NCBI GenBank assembly: GCA_030147845.1
Contig: JASBUN010000039.1
Coordinates: forward strand, 1 to 48,133
Reading direction: 5' to 3'
DNA: 48,133 nt
Source of the DNA: Gammaproteobacteria bacterium
GTDB lineage: Bacteria > Pseudomonadota > Gammaproteobacteria > JASBUN01
The notes under the pieces were generated by a model, which ran no database searches, was not told the DNA's origin, and saw nothing but the letters and a program-made list of their open reading frames with translations. The translations under genes and the position numbers were made by a program. Below, piece by piece: positions 32,967-41,999 of this stretch. Positions within the stretch are counted from its first letter, which is position 1. The number at the start of each line of letters is the position of its first letter.

Positions 32967-34817
32967 CTAGTTCTCGGCGCTACCTTTATCTGCATCCGCT
33001 TGCATATCATCGTCCGTAGGCAAGACATCTTTAGGAATCAGACCGATAATGCTCCAATCTTGCGATGGCGTTATTTTGTTGCCGACATAGAAAGGCTGTA
33101 ACCGCCCTTTTGGCGTCAATGCGAACAAGGGTATGGCTTTATTGCTGTACTCGCTCTGATAGCTGTGAAAATCGAAGCTATCGGTCAAGCCGGTATCGTG
33201 GATCTCCGCCCCTTGACTAAGCAGACTGGCAAGTTTCGGGTAAGTTACCTCGGCGCCAAAAGCAATCTTGGTCCCCGGCGCCACCAGCACACGCGTCTTT
33301 TGATTGTCGTCCTTGTCGGTAGCGTTCTGCAGCAGATAAAGATTCCCGCTACCGAACTCACCGCGATAGCGCATGGTCGCCAGCGCGTTGGTTTCCTTAT
33401 GCGGTGACAAGCACAACATGCGACCAATGCCGACCAAATCCAGGTGCCGATCGGCGTGTTCGGAAACAGGATTGCCGTAGTAGGTGCTCAGTCCTTCCAT
33501 ACGAGCGGCACGAATGTTATCCCAACTGGTATCGGTCAGCAGAGTACGAAAACCTTGCTCACCGAGCGCTGTGGCAATCGCGCGAGCGACGCTGTTGGCG
33601 CCGATGATTAGAAAACCCTTGGGTTCTGGCTCGGCGACGTCCAGCCATTTTGCCAGTGGGCGCGCGGTGGCGCTCTGCAGCACGACCGTGCCAACGATGA
33701 CAAGAAACGTCATGGGCACCAGTAACGGCGCGCCGCTATATATATCGTGCGGCAATCGAATGGCGAACAACGCCGCCACCGCCGCGGCGACGATGCCACG
33801 CGGGGCAATCCAACCGAGCAACACACGCTCGCGCCAAGTCAGCGCTGAACCCCAGGTCGAAACCAGCACCTTGATCGGCCGTGCTACGAACTGCAATACC
33901 GCCAGCACGCCCAATGCCGCCCAGCCGAGCTGGCCGGCCAAGCCGAAATCGATACGCGCGGCCAGTAGGATGAACAAACCCGAGATCAGCAGCACGCTCA
34001 GGCTTTCCTTGAAATCGAGAATATCCTCTACCTGCACGTCCTTCATGTTCGCCAGCCATATACCCATGATGGTGACCGCCAATAGACCCGATTCCGACTG
34101 CAGTGCATCGGACAAAGCAAAGGCGCCAAACACCAGCGTCAGCGTCGCCACATTGTGCAGATAATCCGGCATCCAATGACGGCGCAGAATCGTACCCAGT
34201 GCGTAGCCGCTGACCACCCCGACGAGCGCACCGGCGCCGATCAGACGTCCAAAACTCAATATCGTATGGCCGAAGGCCGTGGTTCCACGACCTGAGACAA
34301 TGAACTCGAACACCAGCACCGCCAGCAGCGCGCCGACCGGATCGATGACAATTCCTTCCCAACGCAGAATATTGGCGAGGCGGGCATTGGGCCGTACCGT
34401 GCGCAGCATGGGTACGATGACGGTCGGTCCGGTGACCACGGTCAAAGCGCCGAACAAAAAGGACAACGACCAGGAGAAATCCAGCAGCAGTCGTGTAGCC
34501 AGCGCGCCGATCAGCCAAGTGATCAGCACACCACTGGTCACCAAGCGCCGCACGACCCGTTCCAGCCCGCGTATCTCGTCAAAACGAAGTGTCAGACTGC
34601 CTTCGAACAGGATCACCGCGACCGACAGCGACACCACCGGAAACAACAGGTCTCCAAACAGCGCGTCGGGGTTCAGCCAACCCAAAACCGGTCCAGCAAC
34701 GATGCCGCCTATTAATAAAAACAGAATGGCCGGCAGTTTTACCCACCAAGCAAACCATTGACAGACGATCGCCAACAGGCCGATGCCCGCCAGCGCAACG
34801 ATGGAGTGTTCATACAT
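32967..34817 (-). CDS. Monovalent cation:proton antiporter with TrkA-N domain
   Basis: The 616-residue protein has about 12 membrane segments in residues 1-400, typical of CPA1/NhaP-type antiporters. LRWEGIVIDPVGALLAVLV contains the ion-binding D-P, and TGPTVIVPMLRTVRP precedes it. A cytosolic TrkA-N/RCK domain follows from about 401 with FLIIGANSVARAIATAL, a Rossmann G-x-x-x-x-G-like loop, and a C-terminal helical region. It probably exchanges Na+ or K+ for H+ under NAD(H)/nucleotide control. Its exact cation is not clear. It is a single gene on the minus strand. Confidence 0.88.
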   Translation of the reverse strand: MYEHSIVALAGIGLLAIVCQWFAWWVKLPAILFLLIGGIVAGPVLGWLNPDALFGDLLFPVVSLSVAVILFEGSLTLRFDEIRGLERVVRRLVTSGVLITWLIGALATRLLLDFSWSLSFLFGALTVVTGPTVIVPMLRTVRPNARLANILRWEGIVIDPVGALLAVLVFEFIVSGRGTTAFGHTILSFGRLIGAGALVGVVSGYALGTILRRHWMPDYLHNVATLTLVFGAFALSDALQSESGLLAVTIMGIWLANMKDVQVEDILDFKESLSVLLISGLFILLAARIDFGLAGQLGWAALGVLAVLQFVARPIKVLVSTWGSALTWRERVLLGWIAPRGIVAAAVAALFAIRLPHDIYSGAPLLVPMTFLVIVGTVVLQSATARPLAKWLDVAEPEPKGFLIIGANSVARAIATALGEQGFRTLLTDTSWDNIRAARMEGLSTYYGNPVSEHADRHLDLVGIGRMLCLSPHKETNALATMRYRGEFGSGNLYLLQNATDKDDNQKTRVLVAPGTKIAFGAEVTYPKLASLLSQGAEIHDTGLTDSFDFHSYQSEYSNKAIPLFALTPKGRLQPFYVGNKITPSQDWSIIGLIPKDVLPTDDDMQADADKGSAEN

Positions 34818-34949
34818 GGATGGGGTTACCCTGCCGTTTACGATCTGTGTTGATCACCCCTACATGGTAGCGGGCTAGTCGGGCATAGTCATGGCGACCC
34901 GAACCTCGCGGGCCGGATCGCCATCAGATGAGTAACCGTGGAGATTTGA

Positions 34950-35291
34950 TCAGACGTCCAACATGAGCTTACGGGGCATCCTCATGCCGGCGATTTTGCA
35001 AGCCTGCTGACCGTATCCATACGGAAACAGCTGATAGAGAAATTTTCTGGTGCCCATCTCCTTGCCCATGGTCGCGCTCAGCTCTTTGAGTACCACGCGC
35101 GCCTCGGGAACGGCCTGGTTGTTATCGAAGTAATCGCGCACGAATTTCACTACCTCCCAAACCGCACCCTTTAGCTCCAACCCTTCGCCGCGAGCAATTT
35201 CCTCGGCCACTGCGAGATTCCATTCGGAAGGATCGAGCAGGAATCCCTCCTCGTCGGTTTCCAACACTTTACCATTGACCTCAAGCGTCAT
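34950..35291 (-). CDS. DsrC/TusE-family sulfur-relay protein variant
   Basis: From ATG 35291 (TGGAGA upstream) the product has 113 residues. The family features are clear: LEVNGKVLETDEEGFLLDP, SEWNLAVAEEIARGEGL, VRDYFDNNQAVPEAR, and KFLYQLFPYGYGQQACKIAG. In DsrC the carrier Cys (CysA) sits in a C-terminal P-T-G-C-V and CysB lies ten residues before it. Here Cys98 is at the CysB position, but the end reads MPRKLMLDV with no CysA. TusE has the opposite, CysA without CysB. So trisulfide or persulfide relay of the usual kind seems impossible. It may be a regulatory homologue. The next gene downstream on this strand is the antiporter. Confidence 0.85.
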   Translation of the reverse strand: MTLEVNGKVLETDEEGFLLDPSEWNLAVAEEIARGEGLELKGAVWEVVKFVRDYFDNNQAVPEARVVLKELSATMGKEMGTRKFLYQLFPYGYGQQACKIAGMRMPRKLMLDV

Positions 35292-35929
35292 GTAGTTGTC
35301 TCCATATTGCACCAGGCGCTCGTACCGAGCGCGATGTAAGGATGCGTATCACTCATTTTGCAACAATCCGCCAATGTGGCGCCGCGCCTGTATGCCCGGA
35401 TACCACCATCCCACAAATAATATATTTCCTAAGTATGTTTCATTTTTCACAATGCGGCCCCCCGGTGAATATCCACATAGGGATAGAGCCGCGATAATCA
35501 CGCGATATCGCCAGCCGCAGTTGTCAGCCATCACGCGCGCAACGATGCGTGGCGCAATCTCGCAGCGACACGTCGATGTCCTGGTTCACAGCATAGCCCG
35601 GCGGACCACCGCTGTAACATATCCCCTGATCGAGCATAAGCCGGCGGTTTGCCCGGAAAGCGAACACATCACTGCCGGCTTGCATTGGTCATCAAGCCGG
35701 CGGTGCGGCGCAAACCCGGCAAGCGATTCACTCGCGTATCGTCCATGCTGATGTCCCGGCGCACAAAGATGATTTCATTCGGCCATCGGCCTATGCTTAC
35801 CCCCGGACGCCCCCGGCCCGAGAGCTGAAGGTGCAGGAGAATATAAATCGGGCCCGGAACCGGCGGTATTCGTGCTCAACGCCACGGCCAGGCACTGCAG
35901 CGCGTGATCTTCGTGGAGGAGTCAACTCG
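35292..35929. other. Gene-free stretch before gltA, with a strong stem-loop
   Basis: No credible gene is seen in this 638-base gap, although a long frame exists on the plus strand. A stem-loop with a perfect 9-bp stem (GCCGGCTTG 35674-35682, CAAGCCGGC 35693-35701, loop of 10) lies 229 bases before gltA. An AAGCCGGCGGT motif occurs twice (about 35638 and 35694). The first part should hold the promoter for the DsrC-like gene, the last part that of gltA. A short GC-rich near-palindrome (CCGGCCCGA with TCGGGCCCGG) lies near 35815-35862. Confidence 0.45.
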
Positions 35930-37228
35930 ATGTCCAAGAGCAGCGTAACCATTACCGACAATCGCACCGGCAAGAGTGTCGAGTTACCCGTACTGCACGG
36001 CACACACGGCCCCGACGCCATTGATATCAAGTCGTTGCACCGCGAACTCGGTATGTTTACCTATGACCCAGGGTATGTGTCTACCGGTAGCTGCCGTAGC
36101 GCCATCACGTACATAGATGGCGACGAAGGCATACTACTTTATCGCGGTTACCCGATCGAACAACTGGCGCAACACAGCAGTTACCTGGAGGTTTGCTACC
36201 TATTGTTATATGGGGAGTTACCCAGCACGGAACAGATGACCGAATTCCGTACCATCATACGACACCATTCCATGGTGCACGAGGGCCTACGGCGTTTCTA
36301 TTCGGGCTTTCGCCACGACGCGCATCCGATGGCGATCATGGTTGGCATCGTCGGCGCCTTGTCGGCGTTTTATCACGATTCGTTGGACGTTACCGACCCG
36401 GAACACCGGGAAATCTCCGCTCATCGGCTCATCGCCAAGATGCCGACCATTGCCGCCGACAGCTACAAATATTCCATCGGGCAGCCGTTTATGTATCCCG
36501 ACAATTCACTCGGTTACGTCGAGAACTTTCTGCGTATGATGTTCGCGGTACCGACTGAACCCTATGAGATCAATCCGGTCGTGGCACGTGCGCTGAATCT
36601 GATTTTGATTCTACACGCGGATCATGAGCAGAATGCCAGCGCCTCCACGGTGCGACTGGCAAGCAGTTCCGGCGCGAGTCCGTTTGCCAGTATATCGGCC
36701 GGCATCGGCTCTTTGTGGGGGCCCGCACACGGCGGCGCCAATGAAGCCGTGATTCGTATGTTGCAGTCAATCAAATCGGTCAAAGAGGTGCCTAAATTGA
36801 TTGAACGCGCCAAGGACAAGAACGACAGCTTCCGTCTCATGGGTTTCGGTCATCGCATTTACAAGAACTACGACCCACGCGCAAAAATTATCCGCGCCGC
36901 CTGCCATGACGTCCTCAAAGCGCTATCCACCAAACCCGAACCGATGTTCGAGGTTGCACTTGAGCTGGAGCGCATCGCGCTTGAGGATGATTATTTTCGC
37001 GAGCGCAAGCTGTATCCAAATGTCGATTTTTACAGCGGCATGATCTTCAAAGCCATCGGCATACCCTTGAACATGTTTACCGTTGTCTTCGCCATGGCCC
37101 GGACCGTTGGTTGGATCGCGCAGTGGATGGAAATGATGGAAGACCCGGAAAACCGTATTGGTCGACCACGCCAGCTTTACGTAGGTTCACCGCAGCGCGA
37201 TTACGTGCCGCTGGACAAACGTCGGTAA
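35930..37228 (+). CDS. gltA: Citrate synthase
   Basis: From ATG 35930, GGAGGAG seven bases upstream decides the start. An upstream start at 35831 would add 33 non-conserved residues. The 432-residue type II enzyme has [10 protein letters not shown] (His229/His232), the active-site His in [25 protein letters not shown] (His308) and the catalytic Asp366 in [11 protein letters not shown]. It condenses acetyl-CoA with oxaloacetate at the entry of the TCA cycle. The length equals that of E. coli GltA within 5 residues. lexA follows after 79 bases. Confidence 0.96.
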   Translation: MSKSSVTITDNRTGKSVELPVLHGTHGPDAIDIKSLHRELGMFTYDPGYVSTGSCRSAITYIDGDEGILLYRGYPIEQLAQHSSYLEVCYLLLYGELPSTEQMTEFRTIIRHHSMVHEGLRRFYSGFRHDAHPMAIMVGIVGALSAFYHDSLDVTDPEHREISAHRLIAKMPTIAADSYKYSIGQPFMYPDNSLGYVENFLRMMFAVPTEPYEINPVVARALNLILILHADHEQNASASTVRLASSSGASPFASISAGIGSLWGPAHGGANEAVIRMLQSIKSVKEVPKLIERAKDKNDSFRLMGFGHRIYKNYDPRAKIIRAACHDVLKALSTKPEPMFEVALELERIALEDDYFRERKLYPNVDFYSGMIFKAIGIPLNMFTVVFAMARTVGWIAQWMEMMEDPENRIGRPRQLYVGSPQRDYVPLDKRR

Positions 37229-37264
37229 GGGTTGAGTTCGCGCAGGCCTTCTAGTTCGCCATTT

Positions 37265-37284
37265 TGGTGTATATAATGCCACCA
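37265..37284. promoter_or_regulatory. LexA operator at lexA promoter
   Basis: TGGTG (37265-37269) and CACCA (37280-37284) enclose TATATAATGC; a perfect -10 TATAAT lies inside it at 37272-37277. The 20-base site matches the palindrome before imuA (45584-45603) at 15 of 20 positions. LexA repressors bind palindromes that overlap their own promoters. The box is inferred from this match. It differs from the CTG-N10-CAG of E. coli in its ends. Confidence 0.65.
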
Positions 37285-37307
37285 TAATGGTCGCTGCGGA
37301 TCCATCG

Positions 37308-37910
37308 ATGCCTCAACTCACTGCTCGCCAAGCCGAAATATTAGACCTGATCCGCGCGGCCATGGTCGACACAGGCATGCCGCCAACACGCGCGGAGATC
37401 GCCGCTGCGCTCGGCTTTCGCTCCATCAATGGCGCCGAGGGGCACTTGCGGGCGCTGGCGCGCAAGGGTGTCATCGAACTGCTGCCCGGCACTTCACGCG
37501 GCATCCGACTACGCGACGACTATGGCATTCCGGTCGTTGGCCGGGTGGCTGCCGGCAGCCCTATTTTGGCCGAGCAGCACATCGATCGACACCATCACAT
37601 TGATCCGAGATTGTTTCGCCCAAGCGCCGACTATCTACTCATCGTGCGCGGCGAAAGTATGCGCGATGCCGGCATACTTAACGGGGATCTGTTGGCCGTG
37701 CACCGACAACCGGAAGCACGCAACGGGCAGATCGTTGTCGCACGGCTGGAAAACGATGTGACCGTAAAACGCTTTCGCAGACGCGGCAATCACGTCACCC
37801 TATTGGCGGAAAATCCCGAATTTGAGAACATTGAAGTTGACTTGCGGCGACAGCGTTTGGTCGTCGAAGGGATTGGTGTAGGCGTAATTCGCGCCGGCCG
37901 AACGCTCTGA
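37308..37910 (+). CDS. lexA: LexA repressor
   Basis: The start at ATG 37308 gives [16 protein letters not shown], which aligns with the E. coli N-terminus. An ATG at 37287 lies only about two bases after the predicted transcript start. The 200-residue protein has a helix-turn-helix ([15 protein letters not shown]), the Ala-Gly cleavage site in RVAAGSP (A82-G83), Ser117 in GESMRDAG and Lys154 in VTVKRF. It represses the SOS genes and cleaves itself upon RecA activation. It overlaps the operator at 37265-37284 with its promoter, so autoregulation is expected. Nothing in the sequence hints at loss of function. Confidence 0.94.
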   Translation: MPQLTARQAEILDLIRAAMVDTGMPPTRAEIAAALGFRSINGAEGHLRALARKGVIELLPGTSRGIRLRDDYGIPVVGRVAAGSPILAEQHIDRHHHIDPRLFRPSADYLLIVRGESMRDAGILNGDLLAVHRQPEARNGQIVVARLENDVTVKRFRRRGNHVTLLAENPEFENIEVDLRRQRLVVEGIGVGVIRAGRTL

Positions 37911-38016
37911 AACCCACGCTCGAGAGCGCCGATTCCGCCCACGCGGCAGGTAATCAACGCTTAGCCGTCATTCCCTATACACTCCGCCGTGGCGCCGGCA
38001 TGAGCCGCATTAAACA

Positions 38017-38044
38017 TTGAATAAACTCATACTCATTATAGATA
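38017..38044 (+). promoter_or_regulatory. Candidate sigma-70 promoter of aceB
   Basis: TTGAAT (38017-38022) and TAGATA (38039-38044) lie 16 bases apart. TATAAA overlaps 38043-38048 just behind. The region is AT-rich, in contrast to its surroundings, and lies about 90 bases before the aceB start. An ACTCAT repeat sits between the boxes. Confidence 0.35.
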
Positions 38045-38134
38045 TAAAGGGCTAGTTAGTCGGACAGTATTTGCCTAGCTTTGCAACATACATCCCATAC
38101 GGGGTGGCCATCGCAGAGCAGGAGAACTTTCGAC

Positions 38135-39739
38135 ATGGCTACTAGCAGCGCAAGCAAAACTTCCGAAAACTATACGTTTACGGCACCGATCTCGGGCTAC
38201 GAGCAGATCCTTTCGCCGCCCGCTTTGCAGTTTCTGACGGCGCTACACGAGCATTTTGCGCCCAAGGTGAGTGCGCTCCTGGACGAGCAGCGGCAACGTC
38301 AGCAGCGACTCAACGAAGGGTTTTTGCCTGATTTTTTGCCCGAAACACGTTCCGTTCGTGAATCGGAATGGCGCGTCGGCCGGGTGCCCGACGATCTGCA
38401 GGATCGACGGGTTGAAATCACCGGCCCGGTCGACCGTAAAATGGTCATTAATGCGTTGAACTCGGGCGCCAAAATTTACATGGCCGACCTGGAAGATGCG
38501 CATTCACCGGGATGGACCGCGACCCTCGACGGGCAAGTCAATTTGTACCAAGCGGTACGCCGCACGATTGAGTTCACGTCACCCAAAGGCAAGAAATATG
38601 CGCTCGGCGATGACCTCGCAACATTGATTGTGCGCCCGCGCGGTTGGCATCTGAGCGAGCGACATTTCCTTGTGCATGGGCAAGAAATGCCGGCGGCGCT
38701 GTTCGACTTTGGCTTGTACTTCTTTCACAACGCCCAGCAGTTGATCGAAAACGGCAGTGGCCCGTATTTTTATCTGCCCAAGCTGGAAGGCCATCGCGAA
38801 GCACGTTTGTGGAACGAGGTGTTTAACTTTGCCCAGGACACGCTCGATATTCCGCGCGGCACCATCAAGGCCACCGTGCTCATCGAGACCATACTGGCCG
38901 CGTTTGAGATGGACGAAATTCTGTACGAACTACGCGACCATATCGTTGGTTTGAACTGCGGTCGCTGGGACTATATTTTCAGCTTCATCAAACGTTTTCA
39001 TGCCCGACCGGATTTTGTTTTACCGGATCGCGCAGACATCACCATGACCACGCACTTCCTGCGTAGCTATTCACAATTGCTGATCAAGATCTGTCACCGG
39101 CGCGGTGCCCACGCCATGGGCGGCATGGCGGCACAGATTCCAATCAAGAACGACGCCGAAGCGAATCAACGGGCTCTCGACAAAGTCCGCGCCGATAAAG
39201 AACGTGAGGCCGGCGACGGCTATGACGGCACCTGGGTTGCACACCCCGATCTGGTGCCGGTCGCGATGGAAGTCTTTAACCAACATATGCCCGGACCCAA
39301 TCAGTTGGAACGTCTGCGCGAAGATGTGCAGGTCGATGCCTCCGACTTGCTCACCATCCCGTCCGGCGACATCACCGAGGCCGGCCTACGCAACAATATC
39401 AACGTCGCCATCCAGTATATGGCTGCCTGGTTGAACGGTTACGGCGCTGTGCCCATCCACCATCTGATGGAAGACGCGGCTACGGCTGAGATTGCGCGCG
39501 CGCAGATCTGGCAGTGGATACGTCACCCGGACGGCAAGCTCAAGGACGGACGCCGTGTCAGCCTGCCGCTGTTCCGTGAACTGATGCGCGAAGAAATGAA
39601 GCAGATACGTGAGGAAGTCGGGGCGCAGCAGTTTGAATCGGTACCCTACGCGCTGGCCGGCCGCCTCCTCGACGAGATCACCGCCAACGACGAGTTTACC
39701 GAGTTCCTGACTTTGGTCGCCTACCCTTATCTGGATTGA
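38135..39739 (+). CDS. aceB: Malate synthase A
   Basis: From ATG 38135, AGGAG lies ten bases upstream; the frame goes up to 38081 without support. The 534-residue enzyme has the malate synthase signatures: VRPRGWHL (about 165), TVLIETILAAFEMDEI (about 250), and LNCGRWDYIFSFIK (about 272) with the general-base Asp in the C-terminal part. It condenses glyoxylate with acetyl-CoA to malate. No isocitrate lyase gene is next to it, so the source of glyoxylate must lie elsewhere or be another route. It heads the lut cluster, with 74 bases to lutA. Confidence 0.95.
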   Translation: MATSSASKTSENYTFTAPISGYEQILSPPALQFLTALHEHFAPKVSALLDEQRQRQQRLNEGFLPDFLPETRSVRESEWRVGRVPDDLQDRRVEITGPVDRKMVINALNSGAKIYMADLEDAHSPGWTATLDGQVNLYQAVRRTIEFTSPKGKKYALGDDLATLIVRPRGWHLSERHFLVHGQEMPAALFDFGLYFFHNAQQLIENGSGPYFYLPKLEGHREARLWNEVFNFAQDTLDIPRGTIKATVLIETILAAFEMDEILYELRDHIVGLNCGRWDYIFSFIKRFHARPDFVLPDRADITMTTHFLRSYSQLLIKICHRRGAHAMGGMAAQIPIKNDAEANQRALDKVRADKEREAGDGYDGTWVAHPDLVPVAMEVFNQHMPGPNQLERLREDVQVDASDLLTIPSGDITEAGLRNNINVAIQYMAAWLNGYGAVPIHHLMEDAATAEIARAQIWQWIRHPDGKLKDGRRVSLPLFRELMREEMKQIREEVGAQQFESVPYALAGRLLDEITANDEFTEFLTLVAYPYLD

Positions 39740-39757
39740 ACGGGTGACGCTAGCGTG

Positions 39758-39794
39758 CCGAACGGCTACCATGGGTACCCATGGTTCCGTTCGG
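39758..39794. promoter_or_regulatory. Long palindrome between aceB and lutA
   Basis: CCGAACGG (39758-39765), ACCATGGG (39768-39775), then CCCATGGT (39778-39785) and CCGTTCGG (39787-39794) pair to a 16-bp stem broken by one small bulge, with a centre of TA. It begins 18 bases after the aceB stop and ends 19 bases before the lutA start. As RNA it could hinder translation of lutA, as DNA be an operator. There is no T-run after it. Confidence 0.6.
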
Positions 39795-39813
39795 TCGTCA
39801 GCGAGAAACACCG

Positions 39814-40569
39814 ATGCGTGTTGCTGTGTTCGCCACCTGTTTGGTCGACTTGTTTCGTCCCACGGTCGGCTTCGCTACAGTCAAGCTGCTGGAGCAAGCC
39901 GGTTGCGAAGTGGATGTACCGCCGACGCAGACGTGCTGCGGACAACCCGCTTACAATAACGGCGACAACGTCGATGCGCGCGCCATCGCGCGCCAGGTAA
40001 TTACCGCCTTCAGCGGCTATGAATACGTGGTCGTGCCATCAGGCTCCTGCGCGGGTATGCTGCACAAGCACTACCCGGAATTGTTTCACGATGACCCAGA
40101 ATGGGGGCCGCGCGCGCGCGAGCTGTCGCAGCGTTGCCGCGAACTGGTCGGCTTCCTCGTCGATGTGCTGAAGGTAGACCGCTTGGACAGCCATTATTCG
40201 GGCACGGTCACCTATCACGATTCCTGTTCGTCACAGCGCGAATGTGGGATCAAGACTCAGGCCCGGGAATTGCTGGCCATGGTTGGCTCTCTGCATCTGG
40301 CGGAGATGCAAGGCACCGAACAGTGCTGCGGTTTCGGTGGTACCTTTTGCGCCAAATATCCCGATATTTCTCGTCATATGGTCGACAACAAATTGGCCGC
40401 TATCGAAGCGACCGGCGCCGACACTGTGTTGGCGGCGGATTTGGGTTGCCTATGGCATATCGCTGGACGTCTCAAACGCCTGGACAAACCAATCAAGGTT
40501 TATCATGTCGCCGAAGTACTGGCCGGCATGGCCAATGGTCCCGGCATCGGCGATGGTGAATCGGCGTGA
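39814..40569 (+). CDS. lutA: LutA/YkgE-type lactate oxidation complex subunit
   Basis: The 251-residue protein from ATG 39814 starts MRVAVFATCLVDLF. It carries two CCG-type (heterodisulfide-reductase-like) motifs: TQTCCGQPAYNNGD with VVVPSGSCAGML, and DSCSSQRECGI with TEQCCGFGGTFCAKYP. These cysteine-rich modules bind a non-cubane Fe-S cluster in relatives. It is one of three subunits of the LutABC system for L-lactate oxidation, first found in Bacillus. The GTG start of lutB overlaps its stop. Confidence 0.9.
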   Translation: MRVAVFATCLVDLFRPTVGFATVKLLEQAGCEVDVPPTQTCCGQPAYNNGDNVDARAIARQVITAFSGYEYVVVPSGSCAGMLHKHYPELFHDDPEWGPRARELSQRCRELVGFLVDVLKVDRLDSHYSGTVTYHDSCSSQRECGIKTQARELLAMVGSLHLAEMQGTEQCCGFGGTFCAKYPDISRHMVDNKLAAIEATGADTVLAADLGCLWHIAGRLKRLDKPIKVYHVAEVLAGMANGPGIGDGESA

Positions 40570-41999
40570 AGACCACTTCTCCGGCATTCAAGAGCAACGC
40601 GGCAGCCGCCCTGGCAAACGTTCAACTCCAATCGGCGTTGGCAAAAGCCGGTCCCGGCTTCGTCGATAAACGACGACAAGCGGTCGCCGCGCTGCCGGAG
40701 TTCGAGGCGTTGCGCGAGGCCGGACGCGCAATCAAAAATCACACTCTGGACTACTTGGACAGCTACCTCGAACAGTTCGAATCACGCGTACAAGCCAGCG
40801 GTGGCCAGGTGCATTGGGCCAGTACACCAGAGCAGGCGCGGCAAATTGTGGTCGAATTGTGCCGCACGTCGGGCGGTCGCAGGGTGGCCAAGGGCAAGAC
40901 CATGGTCGGCGAAGAGATCGCGCTGAATGAGGCACTCGAGGCCGCCGGGCTGGAACCGATCGAAACCGATCTGGGCGAGTACATTTTGCAGCTCGCCAAA
41001 GAACCGCCGAGTCATATCATCGCTCCCGCAGTGCACAAAACGCGGGCTCAGATCGCGGCATTGTTCCGTCAGCACCACACCCGCCATGGTTTCGACAGTG
41101 CGCTGGAAACGGTGCCGGAAATCGTCGATCAGGCACGCCAGGTATTGCGTGAGCAGTTTATGCGCGCCGACATCGGTATCACCGGCGCCAACTTTTTGAT
41201 CGCCGAAACCGGATCGACCGTCATCGTTACCAACGAAGGCAATGGCGATCTCAGCGCAACCTTGCCGCGCGTTCATATCGTGCTCGCCAGCTTGGAAAAG
41301 ATTGTGCCGACACTGGAGGATGCCGGCGTCCTGTTACGGCTATTGGCGCGTAGCGCCACCGGCCAAGAATTCACCGCCTATACCACCTTTTTCAATGGTC
41401 CGCGCCGCGCCGACGACAGCGATGGGCCGGAGCAGTTCCATGTCGTGCTGCTCGATCATGGCCGCAGCACCATGCTGGGCAATGAGTTTCACGATATGCT
41501 GCGTTGCATCCGCTGCGGCGCCTGCCTCAACCATTGCCCGGTTTACACCGCCATCGGCGGACACGCCTACGGCTGGGTCTACCCGGGACCAATGGGTTCC
41601 GTATTGACCCCATTGATGGTCGGCCTGCATGACGGCGCCGATCTGCCCAATGCCTCGACCCTGTGTGGGCGCTGCGAGGAAGTCTGCCCCATGTCGATTC
41701 CGCTGCCGCAGATGCTGCGCGCGCATAGAGCACGCGAATATCGACATCGCATCACACCGGCGCGGAGCCGCTTGGTACTGCGAATATGGGCCTACATCGC
41801 ACGGAGACCCGCGATTTACCGGTTCGCCACGACGCTCGCAATGGGCATTCTGCACCGGCTGGGCCGTCGTAACGGCCGGCTGCACAAACTGCCGTTGGCG
41901 TCCGGTTGGACAGCCGTGCGCGATCTGCCGGCACCGCAGCGTTCGACTTTTGTGCGCGCCTGGCAACAGCGGCAGCGTACGCAGGGGCGCATGCGATGA
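40566..41999 (+). CDS. lutB: LutB/YkgF-type iron-sulfur lactate oxidation subunit
   Basis: The GTG overlaps the lutA stop. The 477-residue protein has an N-terminal LUD region (GLEPIETDLGEYI, ITGANFLIAETGS) and two 4Fe-4S binding stretches. CIRCGACLNHC has Cys314/317/320/324. CGRCEEVCP has Cys367/370/374. The C-terminal 90 or so residues are basic. It acts as electron carrier in lactate oxidation. Membrane contact is not obvious. Confidence 0.92.
   Translation: MKTTSPAFKSNAAAALANVQLQSALAKAGPGFVDKRRQAVAALPEFEALREAGRAIKNHTLDYLDSYLEQFESRVQASGGQVHWASTPEQARQIVVELCRTSGGRRVAKGKTMVGEEIALNEALEAAGLEPIETDLGEYILQLAKEPPSHIIAPAVHKTRAQIAALFRQHHTRHGFDSALETVPEIVDQARQVLREQFMRADIGITGANFLIAETGSTVIVTNEGNGDLSATLPRVHIVLASLEKIVPTLEDAGVLLRLLARSATGQEFTAYTTFFNGPRRADDSDGPEQFHVVLLDHGRSTMLGNEFHDMLRCIRCGACLNHCPVYTAIGGHAYGWVYPGPMGSVLTPLMVGLHDGADLPNASTLCGRCEEVCPMSIPLPQMLRAHRAREYRHRITPARSRLVLRIWAYIARRPAIYRFATTLAMGILHRLGRRNGRLHKLPLASGWTAVRDLPAPQRSTFVRAWQQRQRTQGRMR

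Noticed and set aside
33736..34518. A 260-codon frame on the minus strand inside the antiporter gene
   Set aside because: It is another frame of the same strand in a well-supported gene; GC-rich codon bias makes such long frames common.
35296..35751. A 151-codon plus-strand frame before gltA
   Set aside because: The translation is Arg/His/Cys-rich without a motif and has no ribosome-binding site, so I treat the region as non-coding.
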